Assembly: GCA_944990035.1 (NCBI GenBank)
Contig: CALYLX010000159.1
Span: 1,798,001 to 1,862,000 of the forward strand
DNA length: 64,000 nucleotides
Source: Clitopilus passeckerianus
Lineage: Eukaryota > Basidiomycota > Agaricomycetes > Agaricales > Entolomataceae
Direction: 5' to 3'
The notes under the pieces are model-generated. The model ran no database searches and was not told the origin of the DNA. It saw only the letters and a list, made by a program, of their open reading frames with translations. Shown one piece after another: positions 45,921-57,718 of this stretch; within the stretch, counting starts at the first letter, position 1; every line of letters starts with the position of its first letter. Position numbers and translations under genes: made by a program.

Positions 45921-46392
45921 ATTTTCCATTTCACGACCCAAAGGCATAGATGCGGCCTGGCTTACTCTTTTCTCCATATGTGTATATTCATCGTAATCTA
46001 TTGGGGTTTTTTACACGGCTTTCCAGTTTTCGCGAGTTCAATGTTGATACAGTACGGTAATTAATACGACTTTAATTCCTCATTTGAAAGCGTATATGCA
46101 GTTATGAACCATGCACTTTCGGAGAAGCCGGCCTCGTTTTCCGGATGTTGACTAGCCATTGTGATGGTCGTATTCAAGTGTGACTGCTTGGCGAGACTTT
46201 CGACCTCGGTCCCCAAGGTCACTCCGCATTTCTATTGCGAAGGCTGTAGATCACGGCCCAACATGGCGTTCAAGGCTGTGAAGTCGTTGTACTCGCCACA
46301 TCTACCCTGGACACACCTAACTTACTCTGAAAGAGCTCTACTGGTCCTGCACGGCCTAATTCTGTACCAAATACCAGTGTCATTCCGGAGTG
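45921..46392. promoter_or_regulatory. Spacer between the transporter and array copy 5
   Basis: 472 bp holding the transporter 3' UTR and the promoter of copy 5. No gene is seen. Confidence 0.35.
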
Positions 46393-49315
46393 ATGTCTAC
46401 CGACTTGAATGAGGAAGCAAGATTGACGGAGGATGCATGTGGGAAGCTATGGGAAATATATCTCGAGGAGGCGCACCGCTACGACGAAGGGCTTGTTAGG
46501 AGTTGGAAGGAAGACATGGATGTTATTCTGGTATTCGTAAGTCCATATTTTGCGTGTCTCCTTCATGTTTTGACAGTTAGTAATGATATTGCTGGTTCGG
46601 TTCCTGTAGTCTGGTTTATACTCTGCTGTTCTTACAGCTTTTGTCGTCGAAAGTTACAAGACGTTGCAGCCTGATCAAACGGAGGTGACCTCCTCCCTCC
46701 TCCTGCATATCTCGCAGCAGTTGGCCAATGGCGGGATGGAGACGGCTGCAACGATTGAACATTTCACGCCAGATCCCTCAGCTGTGGCCTGCAACATTCT
46801 GTGGTTCTTGAGCCTCACCCTCGCGCTTTCTTGCGCCTTCCTTGCAACGTTCGTCCAGCAATGGACCCGACACTTCCTACACAGGACAACGATCCTGCGT
46901 ACCCCGACTGCACGGGCTCGTCTCTTCTCATACCTATACTTTGGCCTCAAGAATTTTCAGATGCACACCATCGTAGACGTGATCCCGTCAATTCTGCATC
47001 TCTCCCTGTTTTCATTCTTCGCAGGACTCATTGCATTTCTGCATACCGTCAACTCTGCCGTTCGATGGCTAATTTCTGGCGCACTTATCGTCATAGCATG
47101 CATCTACGCCACTTTCACCTTCATGCCATTGTTCAAGCTAAGCTCCCCATACCAGACCCCGTTGTCACCGATGATTTGGCGTCTCTGGCAGTCATTCTGG
47201 TGGAGCTTGGAAAAGTTTACCAGCTTACGTCGCAACATATTTTGTTGCTTCGGGAGCGCCGACATTTTACCCCTGGCGTCTGAAAGACAGTATAACTTAA
47301 CCTACGCTATGGTCGCAGCAAGTTACGTCGAGCACGAGGAACGAGAGACGAAGTCAATGAGCTGGACGCTCAGGTCACTCACAGATGACTACGAGCTGTT
47401 GCCCTTCGTGGAGGCTCTGCCGGATGTTATATTTGGAATCGAAGGAAAACTGCACACTAGCAACTTCTATCTCATTCGGCCTTTACTCGAGACCACCGAT
47501 CCTTCCATGGACATCATATCACGACTCTTCGCCCTCATGGTCAATGCCCAGAACTACTGGGTGACAGATGCCCACCGGCAACGGTGTACTATTGCAATCC
47601 CCAGAGCATTGTGGGCAATAGCATACCTGCTCAACACGTGCCCGAACGAGTTCTCGTTGAGGAAAACCGGGCGTCAATCCTGGTTCTCCAAGGACCAGGT
47701 ACGCAAACTTGAGGGCGAGAAGTGGAACATGATGTTGGATTGGTACTACCCCGCGGCAGCGCTCATCAAATCAAACATCTGCCTGTGCAGCGACAACGAC
47801 GGTGCTTCCTTTGATTCCTCCAACTTTGACGGACCACCATATTTTAACCAAAGCCAAGAGGCAGAGGAAGAGCAGGCCCGTATCCTCATTGATTACCTGC
47901 GCGAGTCATCCAAGGATCCTTTCGTCTTCATGTTTGCCCCTACTTTCTTTGCCCTCTACGGCCATAGGTTCACGGAGAAGCTTGACAAAACCCCCATTTA
48001 TGACAACTTGCTTGGCCTGCTTCGCGAATGCAAGCCCAACGAAGCCGATCGAATAGCCACCAAGATCGATCCTGTGTTTCGAGCGATGTTGATGATATCC
48101 GACAAATCCCAGGCCCTACATATCAGCGAATACCTTAACGAAAGGGTTAGACGGACATGGGCCCCAACGCAGTGGTTATGGCTAATACCAGACATTGCAG
48201 AGCCCAGGAATAGGCCGAAGTTTCCCAATGACGCTGGCCACAAGCGTCTCATCCGTGCCGTCCTTGACCACGGGGTTGGACCTACAGAGTGCGTTGAAGC
48301 ACTTAGGGGCCTCCTATGGTGCTTTGACCAGCTCGATGGGGCTAGAATACACCCCGACGATTACGACTTCCTTGACCAGACTTGGTGGAGCGAGGTGGAC
48401 CCAATCTGGTTAGAGGCCCTGTCCCGGATTGAAGACCTACGGCCCGACGAAATCACTGCTGCTCACGAGTCGTTGGCTGTGATGATCAAAGCAATGGTGC
48501 TGAAGAAGATTCATGCAAGTCATTCGTCAGGCGGAACCAGCCTTGATGTGGATCCTGTCAAGTTCATTGAAGCCCAAATTGGCGATTCCAGCCTAGTGTC
48601 AGGACCGCCAGACCCCTTCGCTATGAAGTCAGCATTCACCAAGCTCGTTGTTCGACAGCTCGAGGTTATGGATCTTACCCAATGGGCCACTTCTTCCCAC
48701 CCTCGCGATACGCTGGACTTCCTCCAATACGACACACTGATTGGTGCCGGCTATACTGTCTCGTCAGAACTCGCACAGCAGCTTGCCGATCAGACCAAAC
48801 GTCGATGCGAGGAATGGAGAACCAGTCCTTCCTATTTGCGGGAGACGCTAGAAGTCGTCTGGGTTCTGTGGGAGCCCGAGGAGAGTATGAACTCATATGG
48901 GGCTGAGGTCAAGGCAGAAGAGATACGCACAAAGATCGGGATTACGCAGGAAACGGCATGTGCAATTGCCCAGGCGGCTCAGGCGATATTAAGGCAGGAC
49001 GACGACAACAGAAGCGGATGGTTATCTTACAATGCATCCGGGCTCTTGATGGCCCGCATAAGAAATGCTCAAAGGTTCTGGGAGGATCACTTCCCATATC
49101 TGCTTCCGTTACCCCCTGTTGTCGAATCCGAACTCGACGAGAATATAGGATCCAGCGTCATGGAGGGGCAGGAGGGACATCAAGAGCCAGGGTCTCCTGC
49201 CTCTGGAAAGGTTGGTAGTGGTCACCATCCGCCTACAATACCTGCTCCTGAGTCAAGACCGCCTTCGAGGTCTAGGAGTGTGGAATCTTTTCGTTCGTGG
49301 CGAATCGTTCAGTAA
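46393..49315 (+). CDS. DUF6535-type membrane protein, array copy 5
   Basis: Two exons, 46393-46536 and 46610-49315, give 949 aa. MSTDLNEEARLTEDACGKLW and SWKEDMDVILVF precede the conserved phase-0 intron; SGLYSAVLTAFVVESYKTLQ follows. Copies 5 and 6 form a separate subgroup. They have ILVF instead of TLVF, EEAHRYDEG in exon 1, a loop QQWTRHFLHRTTIL, and a C-terminal WEDHFPYLLPLPP block. They also lack the short terminal exon of copies 1-4. Soluble blocks include WTLRSLTDDYELLPFVEALPDVIF and ESLAVMIKAMVLKK. The extreme C-terminus is a Pro/Ser/Arg-rich disordered tail. Intact. Function unknown. Confidence 0.85.
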
Positions 49316-49957
49316 TCGATACTTCAATTTTGTCTAATTATATTCAGAGTTTGTATATTACGTCTGGGATAAACCTACATGCGAAGCCCTCATCCGGTCC
49401 CATGAGGCTATTAACGAACTGGCATTGCTGTTCTGCGAAATATTTGTTGGGCTTTAATGCTGCAAACACGGTTTCAACTTGGTTTCAACAGGAAACCAAC
49501 CAGGTAACCAGGAATCAGCCCCAAACGGGGCAACGGTTTGACCGTGGCCTGCCAAATTAGGCTACCTTCGGCTGGTCTCGGTGATCCGAGTTGGACATAG
49601 CGCTTATCTCGGAGTCGTCTTCCTATGATACCTCAATTTTGCCGCCTGTCTGCTTCCATTAGGAGACTATGACTGTAGCAGCCTATTCAGCTGTATTAAC
49701 GGCGACCTCCGCAAATAGCAAGCCTCCGACTCGTCTTTGAGTAGCCATGCGTCCTTAATCCACTAGATGCATGGCCAGCACGCGTTCTTGAGAAATGAAT
49801 TACCATCAAGATCTGCCAGAATGTAGCAGCCTCGAGGCCATTCTACATGCCGTTTCTTGTCATACATATCTTGCGGCGTGGACCATACAACGACCAGAGG
49901 GTCTGAACTCGAGTTCTCGTCGCCACTGCACCTACCTCTGCTTCATAGTCGCCAGTG
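49316..49957. promoter_or_regulatory. Spacer between array copies 5 and 6
   Basis: 642 bp without a recognisable gene. A run near 49470-49520 has repeated AACCAGG/GGTTTCAAC words. The right end should be the copy 6 promoter. Confidence 0.35.
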
Positions 49958-52761
49958 ATGTCCATAAAACCAGATGATGAGGCGAGGTTGTCAGATGACG
50001 CGTGCGGAAAACTATGGGAAATTTATCTCGAAGAGGCGCATCGGTACGATGAAGGGCTAGTCAAAAGCTGGAAGGAGGATATGGATGTTATTTTGGTATT
50101 CGTGAGTCCCGATTTTTCCAGCTCTAACCTGCATATCTGACTACTACTGACCATCGGATGTATTTCCTTTTGTAGTCTGGCTTGTACTCTGCGGTCCTGA
50201 CCGCTTTCGTCATTGAAAGTTACAAGACGCTGCAACCTGATCAAACGGAGGTGACTTCCTCTCTCCTCCTGCATATCTCGCGGCAGTTGGCCAGTGGCGG
50301 AAGCGAGACGGCTGCAACTATCCAGAACTTCACACCCGACCCCTCAGCTATTGCATGCAATATACTGTGGTTCTTGAGCCTCACCCTGGCGCTCTCATGT
50401 GCCTTCCTTGCAACATTCGTACAACAATGGACCCGATACTTCTTGCATAGGACAACAATCCTACGAACGCCTACTTCCCGTGCTCGCCTCTTCTCATACC
50501 TTTATTTCGGGCTGAAGAATTTTAAAATGCATACCATCGTAGACGTGATCCCCTCAATCCTACACGTCTCTCTATTTGCATTCCTCGGCGGACTCGTTGC
50601 ATTCCTACACACTGTTAATTCTGCCCTTCGATGGCTAGTTGTAGGGGCTCTCGTAGTCACAACAGGCGTTTATGCCATGTTCACCCTTATGCCATTGTTC
50701 AAGCTGAGCTCACCTTACCAAACTCCATTATCTCCAATGATTTGGCGCCTCTGGCAATCATTCATGTGGGGCTTGGGGAAGTTTACAAACATGGGTCGCA
50801 AGATATTTCGACATTCTCAACGTTTCAATGACCTCCCCCTAGCAACCGAACGACACTACAACCTGACCTACGCAATGGTAGCGGCGAGTTACATTCAACA
50901 CGAGGAACGAGAGACAAAATCAATGATCTGGACTCTCAGGTCGCTCACAGACGATTACGAGTTGCTACCCTTCGTGGAGGCACTCCCGGATGTCATTTTC
51001 GGGCTCAACGGGAGACTACACATTAGCAACTTCCACCTGCTTCAACCTTTACTCGAGACTACGGATCCCGCAACCGACATTATCTCCCGAACATTCGGCC
51101 TCATGGCCAATGCCCAGAATTATTGGATGACAGATGCCCATCGACAGCGGTGCGCTGCTGCTGTACCCAAAGGATTATGGGCTCTAGCATATCTACTCAA
51201 CACATGCCCAAATGAGTTTTCTCTGGAGAAAACCGGGCGCCCATGCTGGTTCTCAATTGAGAATGTGAGCAAATTCGACAGCCAAAAGTGGAACATGAAT
51301 CCAGCCTGGTATAACCCAGCTTCGGCTCTAATAAAGTCGAACACCATATTATGCAAGGGTCATCAAATTTATTCCTCGGATTCTTGGGCACTCGAGAAAC
51401 TGTCTCCTCTCGACACGGAAGAAGAGCAGGCCCGTAACTTAATGGACTACACACTCCAAATCACCGAAAGCGCCGAAAACGAGTACGCCCCCTGGATGTT
51501 TGAATCAACCTTCTTTGCGCTCAAAGGTCACCGGGTGACGCACAAAATCGATCCACACTCCCTTTACAAAACCATGATTCGCATCCTCCTCGCCAGCGGA
51601 CCCACCCAGACCGCTCAAATGTCCAACCTCGACAGGGTATTCCGCATGATGATGATGATATGCGACGAAACCCAACTCATCTATCTATGCGAATATGTCA
51701 AAGAGCGGACGAAACGCACATGGGCTCCATTGCCTTGGCTATGGTTTCTACCCGACACAGATCCCAGAAATAAGGCGAAGTTCCCCTCCGATCCAGGCCA
51801 CAAACGCCTTATCCGTGCTATCCTTGATCACGGGTTCGCCCAATTGGTGTGCATTGACGCGTTGCGCGGCATATTGTGGTGCTTCAACCACTTTGATAAG
51901 GCTGTAATACACCCTGATGTACTTGACTTCCTTCCCCAGATTTGGTGGAGCGAGTTGGACCCAATCTGGTTCGAGGTTCTATCCCGCATCGAAGATCTCC
52001 GACCGAATGAAGTTACTGCTGTCCACAAATCACTGGCCGTCATGGTCAAAGCTATGGTGCTGAAGAAGATTGATATTGGGTATTCGTCAACTGGATACGG
52101 GCGGGGACTAAATGTGGACCCGATGAAGTTCGTTCATGCACAAATTGGCGAGGCCAGCATCGTTTCTGGGCCCCCGAATCCCTTGGCGATGAGATCTTCA
52201 TTCACCAAGCTCGTTATTCAACAGCTCGAGTTGATGGGCCCCATTCGACTTCCTGACCCTTCCTACGCCCGCGATACCCTGAATTTCCTTCACTTCGAGA
52301 AGCTGATCGGCGCTGCATATACCGTCTCGCCAGAGCTCGCACAAGGCCTTGCAGTTCAGACCTTGCGTCTTTGCGAGGGTTGGCGGAGCAGTCCTGCTTA
52401 CACTCGGGATACCCTAGAAGCTGTTTGGGTCTTGTGGGAGCCGGAGGACAGTACGGAGGAAGCCGTTGTCGAAGGGGAGCTCGAGAAAGTACGCGCGAGT
52501 ATCTCCATTACGCAGGAAACGGCGCGAGCGATTGGCCACGCGGCCCATGCGGTTCTGGGAACGATCTATTGTGACTGTGCCCGGCAGTCTTATGAGGGGG
52601 ATAGTGGCGGGAGGATGGAACCCTCCTCTGCTGGTGTATCTGAAAATCCGGACGCACCTTTGATTAAGCGTATTAGGAAGGTTCGGAGGTTTTGGGAAGA
52701 CCTCTTCCCATATCTGCTTCCATTACCCCCTCGTAGCGAGCTCGACCCAGACGCTCTGTAA
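49958..52761 (+). CDS. DUF6535-type membrane protein, array copy 6
   Basis: Two exons, 49958-50101 and 50176-52761, give 909 aa. It is the nearest paralogue of copy 5: SIKPDDEARLSDDACGKLW, then SWKEDMDVILVF|SGLYSAVLTAFVIESY. TM helices 2-4 are CNILWFLSLTLALSCAFLATFV, ILHVSLFAFLGGLVAFL and LRWLVVGALVVTTGVYAMF. Soluble blocks WTLRSLTDDYELLPFVEALPDVIF and KSLAVMVKAMVLKK are shared. The C-terminus ends FWEDLFPYLLPLPPRSELDPDAL, without the long tail of copy 5. Intact. It is the last member of the array, next to the histone H2A gene. Confidence 0.85.
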
Positions 52762-53232
52762 GCCTCATCATAGAGAGAGACAGGAGATTGGAGGAAACCA
52801 CGAAGATCAGTGAAAGAAAGCAGTCGCCGCTTACTAGCGCTAACTGGTCGCAATCATATCATCTTTATATTTATAGCAAGGTTTGGGAAAAATAACAGGC
52901 AGATTGCGACAAAATAGAGCGAGTCATCTCCCAGCATCAATTGCTCGCAGGCACACAGACCAAGTCAGCGTTTACGGAGTGCAGCTGGGATCGTCTAGTC
53001 GCTAAACTGGAATACCCTGGCGACCGTAAAGAATCAACAAACAAACGCGAGACGCGTCGACGCGTCTAGCCGAGGCATCCCAAATTTGGAAACACCACGT
53101 GATCTCCAAATAGAAATCAATAAATTGACGCGCTTGCGCAAAGACTGTTGATTCATCCTCTCTTCATCTTCTACCACCACCATCCTCGCTCCCTTTGTGT
53201 ATATTCTGTACCATTAATCAACTAATACAACA
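52762..53232. promoter_or_regulatory. Histone H2A promoter region
   Basis: 471-bp spacer. It holds a perfect palindrome with two ACGCGT sites (53050-53067), a CACGTG box at 53096-53101 and a further ACGCGC near 53128. No gene is seen. Confidence 0.55.
53050..53067. promoter_or_regulatory. Palindromic double MCB (ACGCGT) site
   Basis: AGACGCGTCGACGCGTCT is a perfect 18-bp palindrome with ACGCGT at 53052-53057 and 53060-53065, about 170 bp before the H2A start codon. ACGCGT is the MluI cell-cycle box bound by MBF in yeasts and drives G1/S genes. Its place before a replication-dependent histone fits S-phase control, inferred from motif and context. Confidence 0.6.
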
Positions 53233-53990
53233 ATGGTATGTTGCATGCACTGTTTACCTCGTTCAACATGGACTAATAGGTTGAATTTTGGTATAGAGCG
53301 GCAAAGGTGTGTATTACCCAGAAGTTGGCGCGCAAACAGCCTTTTCCTGACGACGATATGTTCAGGAAAAGCTGGAAAATCTTCTGGTGGTAAGGCTAGC
53401 AGCGACAGCAAGTCACAGTCGCGCTCCGCCAAGGCTGGTCTTCAGTTCCCCGTCGGACGTGTGCATCGTCTCTTGAAGCGGGGTAACTACGCTCAGCGTG
53501 TGGGTGCTGGTGCTCCAGGTATGTCGGGTTGCGTTTCATGTATGATGAAGAATTTTAGCTAACTGTCTGTTCGTTTGTAATAGTTTATCTCGCTGCCGTC
53601 CTTGAGTACTTGGCTGCCGAGATTCTGGAGTTGGCAGGTAACGCTGCCAGGGATAATAAGAAGCAACGTATTGTCCCCCGTCATCTGCAACTCGCTATCA
53701 GGAACGATGAAGAGTGCGTGTACCTCGTCTCAATGACTCATGGTGATGTAGTTGCTGACATTCCTCTTAGATTGAACAAATTGCTCGGTGACGTTGTCAT
53801 CTCACAGGGTGGTGTCGTGCCACACATTGCTGCTGTATGTTCAACCTTTTTATTCTCCATCATCCAGTCGGCTTACCGTTGTGTTATAGGAATTGCTCCC
53901 CAGCAAGTCAAGGTACTTCTACTTCGGCCTTGTCTGTCGACATTTACTAACCGGTTTTATAGCAAAAGGAAGGAAGGTGCCGAAGAGTAA
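53233..53990 (+). CDS. HTA1: Histone H2A
   Basis: Seven exons (53233-53235, 53297-53306, 53366-53518, 53584-53713, 53771-53834, 53890-53912, 53963-53990) give 136 aa. The first exon is only the ATG, and the second only 10 nt. The protein reads [15 protein letters not shown], then [20 protein letters not shown], the canonical histone fold ([20 protein letters not shown]), [19 protein letters not shown] and a C-terminus [22 protein letters not shown] and [16 protein letters not shown] mark canonical H2A rather than H2A.Z. The C-terminal SQ(E/D) damage-phosphorylation motif of most fungal H2As is absent. H2A pairs with H2B in nucleosomes. No H2B is adjacent, unlike the divergent pair in yeast. 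Confidence 0.95.
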
Positions 53991-54231
53991 ATCTTCGCCT
54001 ATCTTCAGTGTATTGCCATTATTTCGTAATTTTATTCCCCTCTACTGTAATCTTAGCATCTGTAGTTCTACTCAATGCTTATTTGGTCATGTTATAATTC
54101 AAAGCCAGTGTCCCTGACGGAACCTCGTTGCATCAACACCTTCGTCCCGAAAACCGAGCAGGACGCCGCAGAAAATCCTCCCGCTGTCGTCGACGGCGAC
54201 GTGGCTTTTCTTGAACCTTCACGGTCGAGCT

Positions 54232-56269
54232 ATGCGGTGGAATGCTCCGCCTAGTCGACGAGAGCTCTACCTGACCGTTTTCTCGGTCTCTGTATTTTAT
54301 ATCTCATATTATGCCCAAATAGGCATCGACTGGCTTGCGCCGATATCTCTCAGTGGCCAATACTCTTCGCACTTGGCAGCAAACCCATTGCATATCGGCC
54401 CTGATGGAAGACGTCTGCAGGCAACTCCTGGAGGAGCTGGAGGATGGTTCAGCTCCGGGAAAGGGAAGCAGGACAATCTCGAGGATGAAATATACGGAAG
54501 CTGGCCTTGGGAGGAGAACCAGATTGCTGGAGATGGGAAGGAGAGGACGCAGGAGGGACCTGGAGAAGAACCACATAGGGCTATGTGGGTCGATGCTCAG
54601 GGTGTACCGGAATTGAGTGGGAGCGGGCATAGTCAGGCTTGGTTGAAGAGTGCTGGAGGAGGAAACCGAAAGGAAACGGTGAATGATGCTTTTGTGCATT
54701 GGGGAAAGGAGGTACCGGTGTCGACGATTGTGAGGCACGTTCCCGGTATGATTTCATATTTCTGCTTGCAATTAAGGTCTATGCTGAGATCTGGTATCGT
54801 ACAGGTTACACCATCCTGGATAACATTGTGATGTTCAAGGGGAAAACATATGTCATTCTGGGAGATGTGGATTGGGCTCCTTCACTCTCGGAAATCGTCC
54901 ATGCGGTTGGACCTGGTATGATGAAGTGGGAATACATATCGAAAGAGAAGGCTCGGGAGACCTTTGGCACGTATGGTCAAATGTGAGTGTATTCTTCCAG
55001 AATTCTGTCTGTCAGAATGTTAACTTGGCCAATATAGAATACGCGGCGTAACATGGATTTCAGCGGACACAACACCTCGTATGTTCGACTTATCTTCAAT
55101 TATTGAAGGTTCTGACGAAGAAGTCCTGTAGACAACTCAACCCTCGTTGCTCTCCAACGACTCTACTCCTCGTTGGCAGATTCAATATCTCCCTCGGGCA
55201 AAACATCTCTGCTACCTCCCGAACGCCTCATCTTCCCCCACCGACGCGTCTTCACAGACCCGAATCCACTCCCTCACTTCCATCTCATCCGTCGTCGGCG
55301 CACGGACACTGGTTTCCACCCGTTCACACTGAAAGCTGCGTTCCCCACCATGAGGGTGATGTACCAAGAAGATTGGGAGGACTATCACAAGCTCCCTGCG
55401 CCATATGTCCTTGAACGGGTGGTCATCAGCGATATGGAAGCCGCGGAGGAAGCTAGGAAGAGCAGCCTTCTGGGAGAGAATGATGCACAGAGGCTGCCTC
55501 CTTTCTCTGGACCGTTTGTTGAGCTGGACGGGGTTTCTGAGAATTGGTGGGAGCCCGCGCGGAGGAATTTGGTGGATTTCCTGGCAGTTGAGGAGACGAA
55601 GCAGAGGAAGGAGCGGGAGCAGGGTACGAAGTCAAAGTGGAAGGCGAAGAAGAAGGTCAAGGGTGCTGTGACATATTTGCATAGGCAGCACGAGGAGATG
55701 GGGGTAAAATTGAGAGATGTGGATCATAAGGGGTTGCTTATCAGGCTGAAGAGCTTGGAGAAGCTTGGGTATGAGGTTCATATCATCTCGAGCAGGATGG
55801 ACGAGACGAGTTGGGAGGAGAGGATGATGGCTATTGTTCAGTCTACGGTGGGTTTGGTTTCATTCCTTGGTGCCGATTCAGTGCCTTTGAACCGAGCTGA
55901 CTAAAATCTATAGGTTATTCTGGGAGCCTCGAGCTCGGACTTGTTTGACGCTGCCTTCCTAAAGCCTACGCCACACATCACCATTATGGAGTTCTTCTCG
56001 GATGACACGTTCACGAGAAACCATGAGGTCCTTGCGCGTTCATTGGGAATGAAGCATGTCGGATGGCGTGCTGAAAGGTAAGCTTGCTTCTAGTTTCCTC
56101 CGAACTTACGAACGCGTTGCTGACTGCTACCTCGTTCTGTGCTTCTAGTAGGATCGATGAGAATAATCTCCCGCTGGTGCAAGAGCTGGATTTCGAAGCA
56201 TCTGCAGAGGCCAGGATAAACGTGGATGCTGTTATCGATGGTGTGAAGCAAGCTCTTTCTACACGGTGA
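54232..56269 (+). CDS. Golgi-type glycosyltransferase, GT61 family
   Basis: Six exons (54232-54745, 54805-54982, 55038-55078, 55132-55847, 55914-56077, 56152-56269) give 576 aa. I use the ATG at 54232 (MRWNAPPSRRELYL). One N-terminal TM helix (LTVFSVSVFYISYYAQIGIDWL) makes it a type II membrane protein with a lumenal catalytic domain. DUF563/GT61 hallmarks are present: VTYLHRQ, LEKLGYEVHIISS, the QSTVILGASSSDLFDAAFLKPTPHITIMEFF segment split by an intron, and ARSLGMKHVGW. GT61 includes xylosyl-, arabinosyl- and O-GlcNAc-transferases that use nucleotide sugars; the exact acceptor is unknown. Residues 60-170 are a Gly/Glu-rich linker. It is downstream of H2A on the same strand, with about 240 bp between. 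Confidence 0.8.
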
Positions 56270-57718
56270 TACAGATGGACCGACAGTCCCCCTGGCATTC
56301 TATTTATTGGGAGGAAGATGCCTTTTCCCGACTTCATTACCAGGACGCTCGCATGAGTGGCAATTTCCGGATTGTGAAGGACACGATGCAATATTGATGT
56401 TTTGTGATATTAGATACCATTTCGCTGTCGCATTTGCTACTTATCAGTTCTTACCACCTTTGACGCTCTAGGACAATCTTACATACTTTGTGTAGACAGC
56501 CTAATGTGTAATTTTGTAGACCACTCACTTGGCACTCATCAGAGTGCCGTAGACGGGAAGACTGCCGGCGGCTTCTTTTCCACTATCAGTGATTGCGTTC
56601 ACCATCGATACTGCCTGCCGAGCCTGCTGCTTCATGACGGCATACCATACATGATGCCTGTTGCCCTGTGTAGCAGTTAATTGTACGTACATAAATCGCT
56701 AACTTTAGTCGAAACTTTGAATAGCTCAGTTCTTGGCTCAGCTCGGGCCCCGGTGAAATGCTCTTGTAAGTTTCCATTTCGTAGAATGCGACGTCGGACT
56801 GGTCCTCAAGGCCACAAGCACAGCTTGACCGACACCTCGCTCGTTAAGGAGTCGTTAGAAAGACTAAGATCAACGGCCCGGGGCCGATGGAGTGAGCCTC
56901 ACACACCATCCCTCCAATTGAGCGGGTGCTTTACCGACGCACTTTGGATTTAGAGACTCTGGAGAAAGCGCGGAGGTATTTCCTTGAATATTCCAGAGCT
57001 TTCTAAGCGACAGACGGCTGCTCAATCATCAAAGTCAGATGGTATGTAGGTCTCTGATTTGGGAAACCCGAAAATTGCAAGACCAATGCAAGGCCTATCG
57101 CGATATCGGTAAGACTTCCGTGCAAGTTAGGCTTGCTCAGCGGGCTCTGGCTACAATGGACGGCCAGCTTGGGACGCCCTTAAACCCTAATTAACCTAAA
57201 GTAAGGGATCGAGGTGGCGAGGCTGCATCAGGCTGCGAGCTATGTTATCTCCGCATGGTCCAGGGACCGCATGTACTCCTTTTCCTGGTTCGACAGGACC
57301 GCATTCATTTTCTGACATGACCTCAATTCATTCATGTAATCTGATCCCTTCAAACCAGACCCTCTGCCTTGTGACTCTGCTTCTCAGGCTTGTAGTCCTG
57401 CTTTATGAATCCCAATATGCTCTAGCTTGACATCTCATGCCCAAAAAATGAAGATTGAAATAAACTCATGGCCGCGAGTCAGTCGACGTGCGGAAAAAAG
57501 TTGAAACGAGGTCGCCAAAAGTTTGACCAATCGTTCATAACGTCAAGAATGACTGGGAGGCTAGGTGATCCGTGGCTGGTCGCTCTTTCAGAAGTGCATC
57601 ATATATAAACCAATTCTCCACTGGACTGGGTTGGTAACCCGCGGTCTGCCTGTTCGACTCCCAACTGGTGTCAGCCCTTCCCCTACATTCGTCTTTACAA
57701 GCGATTTTCGAAGTAGGA
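56270..57718. other. Spacer between glycosyltransferase and MFS gene
   Basis: 1.45 kb. On the minus strand near 56530-56660 an acceptor-like ACACAG is followed by GNRHHVWYAVMKQQARQAV and SGKEAAGSLPVYGTLMSAK, which reads like the last exon of a small protein ending at about 56533. I could not join it to an upstream exon in frame, so it is only a candidate. The rest shows nothing recognisable. The right end is the transporter promoter. Confidence 0.35.

Noticed and set aside
29727..49315. DUF6535 array as NLR-type immune receptors
   Set aside because: No P-loop, WD40, ankyrin or TPR motif is visible; only membrane helices and an unclassified helical region.
49470..49520. Repeat-derived transposon end near AACCAGG/GGTTTCAAC words
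   Set aside because: No terminal inverted repeats, target-site duplication or transposase frame.
53297..53990. H2A.Z variant
   Set aside because: [17 protein letters not shown] and the ISQGGV block are canonical H2A features.
57590..57670. tRNA-like TTCGACTCC near the DHA1 gene
   Set aside because: No matching acceptor or D arm can be folded around it.
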